DNA of 64,000 bases from NCBI GenBank assembly GCA_011634665.1, contig WAEK01000005.1, forward strand, positions 62,001-126,000. The letters run 5' to 3'. The translations under genes were made by a program, and so were the position numbers. Below, in pieces: positions 11,587-26,893 of the stretch. Below the pieces are notes generated by a model. That model searched no databases, was not told the DNA's origin, and worked only from the letters and a program-made list of their open reading frames with translations. Source of the DNA: Mortierella sp. BCC40632 (taxonomy: Eukaryota; Mortierellomycota; Mortierellomycetes; Mortierellales; Mortierellaceae). Numbering within the stretch: position 1 is the first letter of the stretch; each line of letters begins with the position of its first letter.

Positions 11587-12887
11587 ATGGCATCAGTAGG
11601 GCTGTGGCAGCGTTGCATGTCGGCTTCGGTGCTGGCATCATCATCCAGGAATGGTAATCGACTCTTCTTGTATTGGCGGATCGGGATCCTGCATCAGATC
11701 TCTCTTTTTTTTTTTTTTTTTTTTGGTTTCTCCTCCCCTTTCTTTCCTCTCCTCTTTGTTCATGCGGATCAAACAAGTTCACCAGAGAAGGGGCAAAAGA
11801 AGCATGCATCATACTGTTACAAACTGCCGCCTATCCAAGACTCGTCCAGGAACAACACATTATCCTCCCTTCCGCGTGGAACTCTGACCTATTATCTAAC
11901 ATATTGCAATATCCTCGCTCTTCCTGTCGCGTCTATTACTCATAGCCATGATGGCTCGCTCCTTCACAACATCCACCGCAGTGATGATGGCCCGTAAGCG
12001 CCCTACAGCCGTCAAGGACGTCTCTCGCGCTCGTGTCCCTGGACTGGATTCGACCAACCTCCATAACCTCTCAGAGATCCACCCACTCCTCGATCATTAC
12101 CCCCGTACGACAGATCAGGACGGATCCTTGAACCTCGACACAGCAAAGCTCTGGGGTTCGAACCCTCCTCTGGATGATATGCTTAAGAACCAGGGTGATG
12201 ATGAAGTGGACGAGGCCTCGCTTCCCCATGGATTGACGCAACAGGATCTCAGACGGTTTTTGAAGCGTACATTGATCGTCAAGCGGACATCCAACATGAC
12301 AACAGCAGGAAAGATTCCCAGCATGTATGCGCTCGTTATTGTCGGCAACGGAAACGGAATTGCTGGTTATGGTGAGGCCAAGGACGACGAGGTCGCAAGG
12401 GCCGTCAGGAAGGCCACCAACCGAGCCATGAGGAACTTGACAGCCTTTGACCGATATGATGACAGAACCATCTTCCACGATATCGACCACAAATTCCATG
12501 CTACCAAGATCCAGTTCAGATCTCGTCCTCCAGGTAAATAAGAGTTCAAGGCTCTCCAGAAAGATGCTGACTAACTGGTTCTTTCATGACGATAGCCAAT
12601 ATTAACCAATCCCTTCGATTTTTTTTTCTTTCCCGCTTAATGGAAAAAAAAAACATAACCCTCCAGGTTTCGGTAACCGTTGCAACCACTACATTCACGA
12701 AATTTGCAGCTGTATCGGTATTCTGGATATCAGTGCCAAGGTCTGGGGTTCGCGTAACCCAATGAACGTTATCAAGGCGACGTTTGAGGCTTTGTCTTCC
12801 AAGCAAAAGTTGCCAGAAGATATTGCACGTGGTCGTGGTAAGCGCGTAGTCGATGTCCAGCATACGTACTACGGCGCCAGCGAGTAA
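11587..12887 (+). CDS. MRPS5: Mitochondrial small-subunit ribosomal protein uS5m
   Basis: Exons are 11587-11653, 11946-12533 and 12667-12887, giving 291 residues. The S5 double-stranded RNA-binding part (FLKRTLIVKRTSNMTTAGK, MYALVIVGNGNGIAGYG) and the S5 C-terminal part (GILDISAKVWGSRNPMNVIKA) are both intact, so the protein should join the mitoribosome small subunit. The N-terminus is Ser/Arg-rich (ARSFTTSTAV), as in mitochondrial presequences. A strong acceptor sits two bases before the ATG at 11948, which implies an upstream exon. The ORF from 11587 joins it in phase. If that exon is non-coding, translation starts at 11948 (268 residues). An AATAAA at 12989-12994 may be the polyadenylation signal. 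Family assignment is firm; the first exon is a model. Confidence 0.88.
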
Positions 12888-13095
12888 GGGAAAAAGAAAC
12901 TTTTTTTTTTTTTCAGGATAAACAGGAGAAGAAAAAAAAAAAAAAAAAAAAGAAAAGAAAAAAAAAAACAAAAAAAAAAAAAAAAAGGAATAAACCAGGA
13001 TTCATTTTAGATTGAGTAAGCATAGAGAGGGAATTCAGGCTGAATAATACCAGGAGGCCAGGCATAACTGGACTGAGAGATGGACCACAAAAAAT

Positions 13096-13132
<37 letters not shown>

Positions 13133-13770
13133 AGAAAGGACGGAGGAAATCAGGGATGGAAGGGGGGTAAAGGGGGTTCGGGATTGCGACTAGCCAAGTA
13201 TTTGGGAATTGCTGTCCGAAAAAAAAAAAAAAAAAAAAAAAAAAAAAGCACGGTTAAAACGTGGCGATGGTCATTTCACCTATCTTGTGCATGGATTTGG
13301 GGAGAAGGAAAGAAGAAGAGACAAACTAGCATGGCACATGTGTGCTCCGCTTTTGTCCATTTATTAAAGAGTCGCCTAAAACTCACTTCTTTGACTCTTT
13401 GAGTAACCATTAGGTCAACTCCGGGATCGGAAAAAGGAGTAAAGAAAGGGAAAGGAGGGGAAGGAAAAATAATAATAAAAAGAAAAGAAAAGAAGGAATA
13501 AGGAATAAGGAAAAGGGCTATTAACAGGTATGGCTATAGAATATTAAAAGAAAAAGAAAAAGAAAAAGAAGAAAAAGAAACGGGTGATATAGACAAGGAA
13601 ACTATAGAACCAAGATGGCAGCGTGGGGATAGAGAGAAGAGAGTGAGGGGGGGCTATGTGAACAAGAAGGGCCATTGAAGAACAGTGCTATCACTGTTGC
13701 CTTGGCCTCCATGATTACGCTTCACAGTCTTCTAACTAGAAGAAGAAAAAAAAGGGTTGGCTCTCTCACT
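12888..13770. other. Convergent 3' intergenic region
   Basis: This lies between the stops of uS5m and the coiled-coil gene. It holds T(13) at 12901, an interrupted A-rich tract of about 55 bases to 12986, a GA repeat near 13098-13129, an A-run near 13220-13247 and an AAAAAG-type repeat near 13545-13580. No gene is visible. Confidence 0.5.
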
Positions 13771-16107
13771 TCAGTGAGCTGTCACTGCATTCGTGTCATG
13801 GGTACGGGAAGGGGGAGAAGACGGGATCCCAAGTACTCGATCGGCTGTAATGACATCCAAAAGCTGGATCCGAAGTTCTCTATTCTCATTCTCGAGCGTA
13901 TCGACATATTCGGACGTCTGAGCATGTTGAATTCTCAATGCTTGATACTTGGCCAGGAGCTTGCGATGTTCGACCATGAGATCATAACCAACACTGTTGA
14001 TCAGGCTTGAAGAAGCTGGCTGGGCGGTCACTGAACCACTGCCAAAACTCCCTCCTGGAGTCACCTCAGCACTTGTATGGATGGTTGTTGTCGAGATGAC
14101 CGTGGTGGTCGAGTTGACATTACTCGGCAATGTCTGGGTGGGGATGGCCTGCGACGAGGTCAAGGCCACTAATGGAGATTCAGAAACGGCAACAAAAGTG
14201 TTTCCACTCTCTCCATCTCCTCCTTGAACGACGGCACCCGTGGAACTGACAGCGCGCAACAGCAGTGCTTGAGCAACGCCAGCAGTGGGCTCTAATGCTG
14301 GGCCCGGTACCTGCATTGGACCAGGTTCGTTGGATCTCTGTGACATGGACCCTTCCCCTGCAGTCATCGGCGATGAAGTGGCTGTAGACATGGCCACAGC
14401 TGCTCCTGTTGTTGTCACAGTTGGACCTGTACCTGCAGCAGCCCCTTCTTGAGTGGGCTCCATCGTTACTGTTGTTGAGGAGGAACGAAAACAACTCCCA
14501 GGAGTATGTGGGCGTTCCAGACGGGCCTTCTCGCATTGCAAGTTCAGGACCTGCGACCCAAGGCTATCGACTTTGTCAAGCAGCTCACGAATATGAGCGT
14601 CTTTCTTGGTGCCATCTTCCTTGAGCCATTGGATGTCCATTTCTTTCTCTCGGAGAAGTATTTGTTGCTGCTCTGTTCCAGGAGTAGATGCATCGGCCGC
14701 ATAGTGAGCAAAATCAGAAGCAGAAGCAGAAGCAAACGCGGACGCAGAAGCAGAAGTAGAGGCAAAGGCAGAGGCAGAGGCAGAGGCAGAGGCAGAGGCA
14801 GAGGCAGAGGCAGAGGGAGAAGCAGAGGCAGAGGGAGAAGCAGAGGCAGAAGCAGAGACAGAGGGAGAGGCAGAGACAGAGGAAGAGGCAGAAGCAGAGC
14901 TGGATGCGGAACAATCATCTGACGACATGGTGGCAGGAGACGAGGTGGCAAGAATGACTGGAGCATGGACCTTGCTTTCAACTCTCTCCTGCAAAGATGG
15001 GGCGATGGTCACGGCAGCCTTGGCTGGAAGAAGGCCCTTGTTTGCTTCGGAATCAGGATGCATAGCCATCCTGACTTCCATCCCAATGCTTCGTGGCTGC
15101 TGAGGTTGCTGAGGTTGCTGAAGCTGCTGGATCTGCTGTTGCTGCTGAAGATGTTGCTGAAGTTGAAGCTGGAATTGGAGCTGGAACTGTTGTTGTTGCT
15201 CCTGTTGCTGCTGTTGTTGCAACAACAACTTTTCCTGCAGGGACACACATTCCGCGGCCTTGGTCACTAACTCGACCTCACACCGCTGGAACTGCTGAGT
15301 CAACTCGGAAATCTCAACTGCTCGACGGTCCTGCGAATTCTTGAGCTCATTTCGCTGGGCATGAATCTGTCGATGGGCCAAGATCAACTCTTCCTTCAAT
15401 CCAGTCAGGTACCGTTCCAACTCTGCGATTTTCGCCCTCAGTGTCTGGTTTTCGACCGTCAACTTTTTGGTGTTGCCAATACTGGGGAACCGGCGGAGTC
15501 CACTGTTGGGATTCTGATGCGGATGGTGATGCGGATGATGTTGCGGATGCGTGAACGGCTGCTGCTTCTGTTGCTGCAGCTGCTGCAGCTGTTGGTGGCT
15601 CACAACCGTTGCACCAACGCTAGACGCGGTAGTAGTCGCAGACTCGCTGCCATCACTTCCTTTACCGCTGCTAGTCTGGGACTTGGACGACAACGAGGTC
15701 GAGCCTCCAGACAAGAGAGGGAGCGTCTGAGGGTGGCCTGGATGCTGATGTTGCGACAGTTGCTGATGTTGTTGAAGATGCTGAGGGTGCTGCTTCGTTG
15801 GTTGACTTCCGTTACTGTTATTACCGTTACCACTACTACCCGTGCTACCGGCACTGATAGTCGAGACACGGTTCGAGAGCGAGGATCGAGAACTGGCCAC
15901 AACTGTGGTCGTGGGCGAATTGGGTGCATTCGAGCCCATGGGCGAACTGGCGCTGCTTTCGGCCGAGAGGCCACCGTAGGCACTCCCCTTCACCGGATGA
16001 TGCGGAGTGATGGGGCCGATATTGGGCGGGGTTGTAGGCTCCCGTTGGGTGCCAGGCACAGGGATGGGAGCCGAGATGGGCTGCAGGATCGTATCGGATG
16101 TCGGCAT
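13771..16107 (-). CDS. Large Q/S/A-rich coiled-coil protein, unknown function
   Basis: A single 778-residue exon. The first 200 residues are P/S/T/N-rich with Q and H runs. A coiled coil starts near VENQTLRAKIAELERYL and runs through QIHAQRNELKNSQDRR into a long poly-Q block. A Ser-Ala repeat follows, about 60 residues encoded by a 6-base repeat. There are two more helical segments: EKEMDIQWLKEDGTKK and, near the C-terminus, EYVDTLENENRELRIQLLD. I recognise no catalytic or membrane motif. The coiled coils suggest a scaffold or a partner-binding protein. The ORF is far too long and its coiled coils too regular to be chance. No intron is needed. The upstream ATG at 16107 is the first in frame. 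Confidence 0.7.
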   Translation of the reverse strand: MPTSDTILQPISAPIPVPGTQREPTTPPNIGPITPHHPVKGSAYGGLSAESSASSPMGSNAPNSPTTTVVASSRSSLSNRVSTISAGSTGSSGNGNNSNGSQPTKQHPQHLQQHQQLSQHQHPGHPQTLPLLSGGSTSLSSKSQTSSGKGSDGSESATTTASSVGATVVSHQQLQQLQQQKQQPFTHPQHHPHHHPHQNPNSGLRRFPSIGNTKKLTVENQTLRAKIAELERYLTGLKEELILAHRQIHAQRNELKNSQDRRAVEISELTQQFQRCEVELVTKAAECVSLQEKLLLQQQQQQEQQQQFQLQFQLQLQQHLQQQQQIQQLQQPQQPQQPRSIGMEVRMAMHPDSEANKGLLPAKAAVTIAPSLQERVESKVHAPVILATSSPATMSSDDCSASSSASASSSVSASPSVSASASASPSASASPSASASASASASASASAFASTSASASAFASASASDFAHYAADASTPGTEQQQILLREKEMDIQWLKEDGTKKDAHIRELLDKVDSLGSQVLNLQCEKARLERPHTPGSCFRSSSTTVTMEPTQEGAAAGTGPTVTTTGAAVAMSTATSSPMTAGEGSMSQRSNEPGPMQVPGPALEPTAGVAQALLLRAVSSTGAVVQGGDGESGNTFVAVSESPLVALTSSQAIPTQTLPSNVNSTTTVISTTTIHTSAEVTPGGSFGSGSVTAQPASSSLINSVGYDLMVEHRKLLAKYQALRIQHAQTSEYVDTLENENRELRIQLLDVITADRVLGIPSSPPSRTHDTNAVTAH
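14703..14900. repeat. Hexanucleotide repeat (GCAGAG-type) inside a coding region
   Basis: Tandem imperfect copies of a 6-base unit encode Ser-Ala in the sense (minus) strand. On the plus strand another frame is open as Arg-Gly, which creates a spurious antisense ORF. Confidence 0.9.
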
Positions 16108-18441
16108 TCTTTTCGTGGACTCGCAAGGTCTGAAAGCGACGAGAGGGGAAACGACGCAAACAGCCAGAGCCTTATGCCAAGAGGGAAGAAAAGGGCCAAG
16201 GTCTGGTGTGATGATTTGTGTGCTTCTATGCGGGGCGATGTGGCTGCCAAGGAGGAGGGAGGAAGACGAGGAGGGGGAGCGAGGAGGGGCAGCGAGGAGG
16301 CAAAAGGGGAAGCCAGAGGACGCGACAGAGAGGTTACGTCGTCAGTGCAGACTTGTGTTCCAGCAGGGTAGCGGTAGTGGTGGTGTGGATGGAGAGGGAG
16401 AGAACACACCGACTGGATGACCAGCGTGTTGCAGAGATAAAAGAGGGAGTGGGGCAAAAAACACCAGTTACCAAAGTGGCATTAAAAGAAAAACGAAAGA
16501 GAGAAAAGAGAGAGAGAGAGAGAGAGAGATAGAGAGAGAGTGAAGAGTAGAGGTGGCGGTGGTGTTTGTTCAAATGGCCAGCAATGCGGACAACGTACAA
16601 ACAACAAAAATGAAAAAGGCGAAGGAGAGCGCGCGAACGCGAGGGAATAAAAAGAGCTAGCCAGCACTGCTAGGTTGAGGACTTGTCCGAGGCGGAGAAG
16701 AGGAGGATGCACAGAGCAGGAGCGAGTAAAGAGTAAGAGAGCAAGCAGGCAGGAGGAAGGAGAGCGCCGCTGGAGGGGAGAGCAATGAGGTCCCGTGTGG
16801 CATCCAAAGGAGGAGAAGTTGCAGGACGCGCCTCGCGTAGACCACGGAGGACAGCTGGGGGAGAGAAAAGGGCACGCACACAGACATACGCACACAGCGG
16901 CAGCAGCAGTCAAGCAGCAGCAGCAGCAGCAGCAGCGAGGCGTGGGATTCAACAACAAGCAGATCAAGCGGGAAAGGGACCCCGCAAAAAAAAAAAACGA
17001 GGCCTAACGACACCAGTGACTGCAGCTACGCAACGACGCCCTGTACAAGACTGGCTTTCCGCCACGATGGGCGTTTGTTCACGTTGACTCTGTTCCGTGT
17101 AGCCATGGCGAGTGATATGGTCCCATTGTTCAAAAAGAGGATCTGACGCCCAGTGCCAGACTGGAATACGCAAACCCTTGCAGCTTTGCCTCGTGTCCGT
17201 GGTGCAGCCGCACGCGTAAAAAAAACAAGGAGGATTCGCGCACGACCCCAGCACGGTTACGGGGATAAAAAAAAAAAAAAGGCCCAGACAGCGAGGGAGA
17301 CATGGATGAACAAAGAAAGGGATTTTTCTCTTTTTTTTCGCTAAAGGGCGTCTGTGTTTGCTACCCGTCACGCCGAGCAAGAGAGAAGAGAAAAAAAAAG
17401 GGATGGGCCAACAGGCGAGTCTGGATGTCGGAGTTCATGATTCTGGATGGAGTACGACTGCTGAGCATAACAATGGCACCAAGAGAGTTCCTTTGGGACC
17501 AACCGAGGAGACTCTTTAGACGGGGAAAGAGCCTAGCCAAGGGAGGGACGACTTTCTCGGGGCCATTGTAACTGCACGATGGACGACACAAGAGTGGATG
17601 GGAGCTACGCTCAAACAGGGACACGTATGCACCTCTGGACACCTTTGCCGCGCATGCAAGGACAATGTCCTCTCTGGGCGGGTGCGATGGCTAAATGACC
17701 AGTTGTGTGTCTGTAAAAGGTATTCATGCATAAATGCACGGACGCACAACTGAATAAAGACAAAGGGACAAGAGTGCGCATTTGTATACTTTGCTCTTCT
17801 TTCTTTTTCTTTCTCTCTTTTTCCTCTCTCTCTCTTTTTTTTTTTTTTTTTTTTTTTTAATTAGTCTCTTAGCCGCGCCGAAGTTTGCTTAAAGCCATTG
17901 ACAGTCAATTAAGTCCGTCGAACCAAAGGTATTGAAGCTGTGGAGAAGCTGAGCGAGCGCCTTACTTGGTTGTCCAAAAGTACCAACATCTCGGCAACTG
18001 TCCAAAAAAAAAAAAAAAAAATTCAGCCTTAAGATCTCTGTGAGCCTTTCTGCAAGCTCCAAAACCAGCCTCGTGGTTAGCCAAGCAACAAGCTCCTGTA
18101 TTTTTGGGGTCGGGGGCTATGCCGACGATGGGGCTGCTATCGCGAAAAAGGGCACATTGAGCTCAACGACTAAAAGTTGTTGCGTCCTAAAATGATATCC
18201 GCTTTATTTTTTTTTTTTTTTTTTTTTTTTTGCAAGTGGACGAGAGCATGTTACGACTGTTCTATATCCGAGGGAGGAAAAAGAAAGAGAAAGAAATAAT
18301 CGGAGAAAGCCAAACAATTTACTCTAATACAATGAGGTCCAACCAATGGCGCCAAAATAGACATGCAACCCATTCTACTTGTGTTTGTCCTGTCGCCCAG
18401 CCATTTATAGTATCCACTTCTGCTATTGTCTAATTTGGCCT
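16108..18441. other. 2.3 kb gene-poor region
   Basis: This is upstream of the coiled-coil gene and downstream of the Ca2+ ATPase. It contains a GA repeat near 16507-16538, a CAG run near 16915-16935, CT/T tracts near 17800-17858, an A-run at 18003-18021 and a T-run at 18206-18231. ORFs here are low-complexity, with no protein signature. Confidence 0.5.
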
Positions 18442-22568
<4,127 letters not shown>

Positions 22569-23221
22569 CGTGATGTCGTCCGAGTTGTCCTGCAAAAAGC
22601 ACAGCTCGTGTCAGTTGCTGGATAGAGTCGTCCTTGGAGCAAGAGGAGTGCCTTGGCTTGATACGATTGGATAAAGGGTGTTCGGTTAAGGAAGAGAAGA
22701 GAAGAAGGGGGGAGAGAGAGAAGAAAAGAGAGAAAGGGAGAGAAAGAAGACATGTCTGAGGCAGGCAGCCCGCAAAAAAGAAAAACACGCACACGCACCC
22801 CATCCACGGTGACACGCATCACAAAGGCGGCAAAAAAACACCCGATAGTATTCAATGCCTTTTTCTCTCTTTTTTCTTTCTCTCTCTAACTCTTTGCTCC
22901 TCACCCCTCTCACCCTTCCCCCTGCGTGCCTGCTGCAGACACAAAATAGGGGACCTTGGCCTTGCTTCCTGTTCTAACCATCTCCAAGGGGAATGTGCAA
23001 AGAAGCCAAAAAAAAAAAAAAAAAGGGCTCCCCATTACAGGCAGATCGGATTTAATTGTGTATGGTATCAAGACTCGCTAATTCAAAGCCTTCTTTGTTC
23101 TTTCTTCTCGACTCTGCAGGGGAGGATGGGGAGTGGCTAAAGCGAAAGGAGAGAGAGAGATATACGAATAAAAGGCCTATTTTCTTTCTCCCACTCGGGG
23201 ACCCGTTTTGCGGTTGGAGGC
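22569..23221. other. Promoter/leader of the Ca2+ ATPase
   Basis: The region is C/T-rich on the minus strand, with GA runs near 22711-22750 and A-runs near 23009-23024. An acceptor (TTTTTGCAG in the minus sense) at 22589 suggests a spliced 5' leader. No other gene is visible. Confidence 0.45.
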
Positions 23222-25879
23222 TTACGACACAAACTTCAGATCAATCAGATCTAAGGATTCGTCGCCTCCCTCGTTCTCACCCTCCACTCTGGTTGTCGCA
23301 TTCTCCAGTCTCTGATATCGCCCACCTTGCCGCTCTTCATCCTCCTCATCCATACAACCCGTGTCATAGAGACAGGACCGGCTTCGGGACCGGAGTTGTT
23401 GTTGCTTTAGCTGCTGTTGTTGTTGCAAACCCTGCTTCATCTTTTGAAGTCGATACTGCCTTGCAGTCTGGACCTCACGTCGTAGGCTCATGTTCTCTTG
23501 GTACTGTTCCAAGGCTTCTTCGAGACTGGTTTTCCACATTCCATAGAGATAGGCAGAGTCTGTGAACGCGTAGACCTTGTAGTCCAAATCCGACAGGTCA
23601 ATATCTTCTTCACTTGGTACTGGCTGGCCTTTGGCCAGTCCCTGTCTTGGATCCATGTTCACATAGGCCGGACTCACTGCGATTGACAAGACATTCGATC
23701 CAATATCGACCTTATCATAATCTGGGGGTTGCACACTTGCAATACTGGCCAGTGGTATCGTCGCAATCGCTTCCCGTTTCTATCGTTTCAAGGAGGAGTC
23801 AAAGACATAAATACTGAATATCAGTGCCCTGGTCGATGATAGAGAGGCGATCCATTATTTATCAACTATTGTCACTTACAAGTTTGTATTCAGCGTCATA
23901 AATCTTGATTGAGTTACCGCGCAGAACGGTCCAATAGCGCTTCCACGACTACTCATCAAAGGAGAGATAGAAGGATGTTATTTCCTCTTTTCTTTTCTTT
24001 TTGCAAATGTTTAAATACACAACACCTCCCCAAAAGCATCGAATGTTTGGAGAGAACTAACTTACTGCCATGCGGGTCACTCCACGGGTCATGAACGTCA
24101 GGTCTCCTTGGTATATTATCTCTCTCTCCCAGGATCGGTCTTCAACAGGCTCTTCCAATGCATGGACTCCTATCATAAGTACAATCTCACAATCAACCTT
24201 TTCCTTCGTCACAACCTTGGCGATACTGCTTGTACTAGTGTTGTTTCCATGGAACCCAATGCCGCTGTGATGAAGATTGAACCCAGACGAGGCCGCAGTC
24301 GCAGATGGGTATGTTCCATCACCAAGAGGTATCCGACGATGGAGCTTGTACGTTCTGATGGCTTTTCCTACCGACTTGAGTGCTAATGGGATGTGGATGT
24401 ACCCCAAATGAACGACTTGTGAGTTGGTGAAACCAGCCATGGTCCCGAATTTTGTAGCCACTGGCGTGCCTGTCACTTCGATCTCGAGATGACTCGGCTC
24501 GTTGATATCACTACAAGCAAGATGGTTACAGAATCCAAAAAGATTGTTCTTAGACATCTTTGATGTTGAAAAAGAAAGAGAGTCTCAAGAACAAGAAATG
24601 CAGGAATGGCTAAAAAGATAATGAAATCCATACAATAAGAAAACCTCATTCATGGTAGCTGTATTTCCAGGACTGTCCTTGAATGATCGTGACGGGTATG
24701 AGGTACGCTCCACATTGCCGACACGGAGACTACACTCGACATCAAAGATCTTGGTAGTTGCTTTGTTGGTGACCTGCATAACTATCAAACAATAGGATGA
24801 AAAGCTGCCATTCAGTCTCTGGTAGCTATTTAAACGATCTGTTTCGAACGCTGGAAGATGTGCAATCTAGACACAGTTTTTGTAAAGGGACTCACGTTTG
24901 GCTAGGACCAGACCCGTAGGCTCGTTGATATTACGGTATCCGGATTTCGTATAACTACGACATAAGATACCCAAAAAGAGGATCGTCTTGTTAGATTTTG
25001 AAAAGATTGACTTCACAAAAAAAAAAAAAGTTTTTTTTCTTCCTCTTTTTACCTTTGTCTATTCAAAAGTACATCTGCTGGGACTCTCTCGTCGTTCAAC
25101 GAATGATGTCTTCCAACAGTATCCCATGCTCTCCCTGATTTCATGATGGAGCCATCCATGTGGAAAGACTCGTGGCCAAAAGTCCGAGAGTGGGTGTTGG
25201 AAGCAGTCATGCCATCGTTTAATGGTTGAATGCAATCACGCACCCACTGTTGTCGTTCAGAGGATAACTGATCGATCGATGACACAGACGGTGGACAATG
25301 GACCATGGCTGGTTGTTGCTCCTGTGGGCAGGTTGGGCTTTCGTTTGGAAAGAGTCGACCATATTTGAGGGCCGCACCCGTCGGACTAAGAGGACTTCGA
25401 ACAAGGCTTCCAAGTCCCATTTTACGTGTCTTGATGGACAATGAGAGTGGTCTTTGTAACGGTTGGTATTGGTTCTGACCATACTGTTGCTGTTGTGGTT
25501 GAAACTGCGGTAGTGGGTTGTGCGGAAACCCCATGCCAAGTGTACCTGCACAGCTGCCGTTCAAAGAAGTGAATGACTGGTTGTCATCCGACGTTTTGGA
25601 AATGGTTGATAGAGAAAAGTTGTGTACTGAGACCGAGTCCGATGCCAACGAAGCCGACGAAAGCCCTGGAGAAAGAAATTGGCTACTTTTCTCGATACTT
25701 TGGTAGCCATTACTTTCGTGGTGGTAATAGTTGGTCTTGTCTGAAAAGTCATACTGACCACTACTCCGCTTTTTTTCATGTAGAGGCGATTTTTTGGTTT
25801 TTTTGCTCAAGTAGTTGGCAGGAACCACTAAAGCTCCGTGTAGATCCCTACTGAATCTTTTGAAGGTATCGTTCTGCAT
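23222..25879 (-). CDS. Anillin/Bud4-like protein (C2-like + PH domain)
   Basis: Six exons (25879-25053, 24954-24896, 24781-24634, 24510-24066, 23948-23880, 23779-23222) join in phase to 701 residues. The first 280 residues are Ser/Gln-rich and disordered. A C2-like part follows (LMQVTNKATTKIFDVECSLR, then DINEPSHLEIEVTG), as in the anillin homology region. A PH domain ends the fold, with SWKRYWTVLRGNSIKIYD at its start and YLYGMWKTSLEEALEQY as the C-terminal helix with its Trp. The tail has Q-rich and acidic stretches. Relatives (Bud4, Mid1/2, anillin) organise septins and the contractile ring at the division site, so a role in septation is likely. The start is the first ATG in the exon. An acceptor at 25993 suggests an upstream, probably non-coding, exon. 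The exact subfamily is uncertain. Confidence 0.72.
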
Positions 25880-26893
25880 AGGGGTGCCGCGCTTCACTGT
25901 GGGGGGGTGATAGAAGTAAATTGTAGAGCTGTGATACTGGGTATATCCTTGCTGGAGTAGACGCTGGTTCTCTATACTTGGATTTGGGTTGGCTAAGACC
26001 CAAAACAAAAAAAAAACAAAAAAACACAAATAAAAAAAAAATAAAAAATAAAAAGTAAAAAATAAAAAAACAAGAAAAAAAAAGTAGGGGTAGCAGAACC
26101 TATTCACCAAGCTGGAAAAAGAAAATGTAGTGGCAAGGGGGCGGATGACACAGAAAAGGAAGGAAAAGATGGAGAGAGAGCTACACGCGATTTCGACAGT
26201 GAAGAAAAAAAATGAGGGCGTTTCCAAAGGTATATGCTAATGCGCACCAAAGACCACGGGGCAAGCTAACAACGGTGCAGCATCGGCCGTTACAACGTTT
26301 GTCAGAAGTCTCTAACCTCCCTTGGCCCCAGGCGAAGCCCCACAAGTCTATCCCATCAGTGACAGTTAATGATCGCTACATTTGCTTTGTCTCTGACAGA
26401 GCAGCTGAGTAGATCGTCGTCAATCCTTGGAACCAGGCATGCATACTCCTTTTGGCCTAGTCACTTTTTAGGAACTTTAGGAATATATGGCGCTCTTCCA
26501 TTACACTCAATGGCTACTAGAGATCGAAAGCTCCCAGCAAACCATTCGATAACATCCTGAAGGAGCTCGAATGAATGCTGTTCCACTCTGGTCTTTTTGT
26601 TGTGCATGTCCAAAAAGCTGGACGCTGTAAGTCCCCCGCCCGCCATCTCTCTTCACTGATGAAGTCACGAGCGCCTTTGACACCTGAGAGTCGCATCCGC
26701 GTCTATTCTGCACACTTTCCGAGATCCGAGTTGCGTTTTAATGCAGGCAGTATATCCAAGAGTAGATTATCTATAGCTTTGTCTCTTGTCTTCCTAGACC
26801 CTCTATTCACATGCACAGCATCGAGAAGGGAGAAGAGGGGGGGGGGGGATGGAGGTTAGATAAAAGTCTCTGCTCTTCCTCGAGGCTATGATG
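25880..26893. other. 5' region of the anillin-like gene
   Basis: A very A-rich block (26008-26085) followed by a C/T-rich minus-strand leader looks like a leader intron and exon. An ORF at 26461-26646 (minus) has no support. The 3' end of the RING/TRAF gene abuts at 26894. Confidence 0.4.

Noticed and set aside
12147..12175. GGTTCGAACCC, resembling a tRNA B box
   Set aside because: It lies inside the uS5m coding exon, and no tRNA-like fold or A box surrounds it.
14506..14922. 138-residue plus-strand Arg-Gly-rich ORF
   Set aside because: It is the antisense reading of the hexamer repeat in the coiled-coil gene, not an independent RGG protein.
26461..26646. 61-residue minus-strand ORF as a first exon of the anillin-like gene
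   Set aside because: No donor in a compatible phase was found, and composition is not clearly coding.
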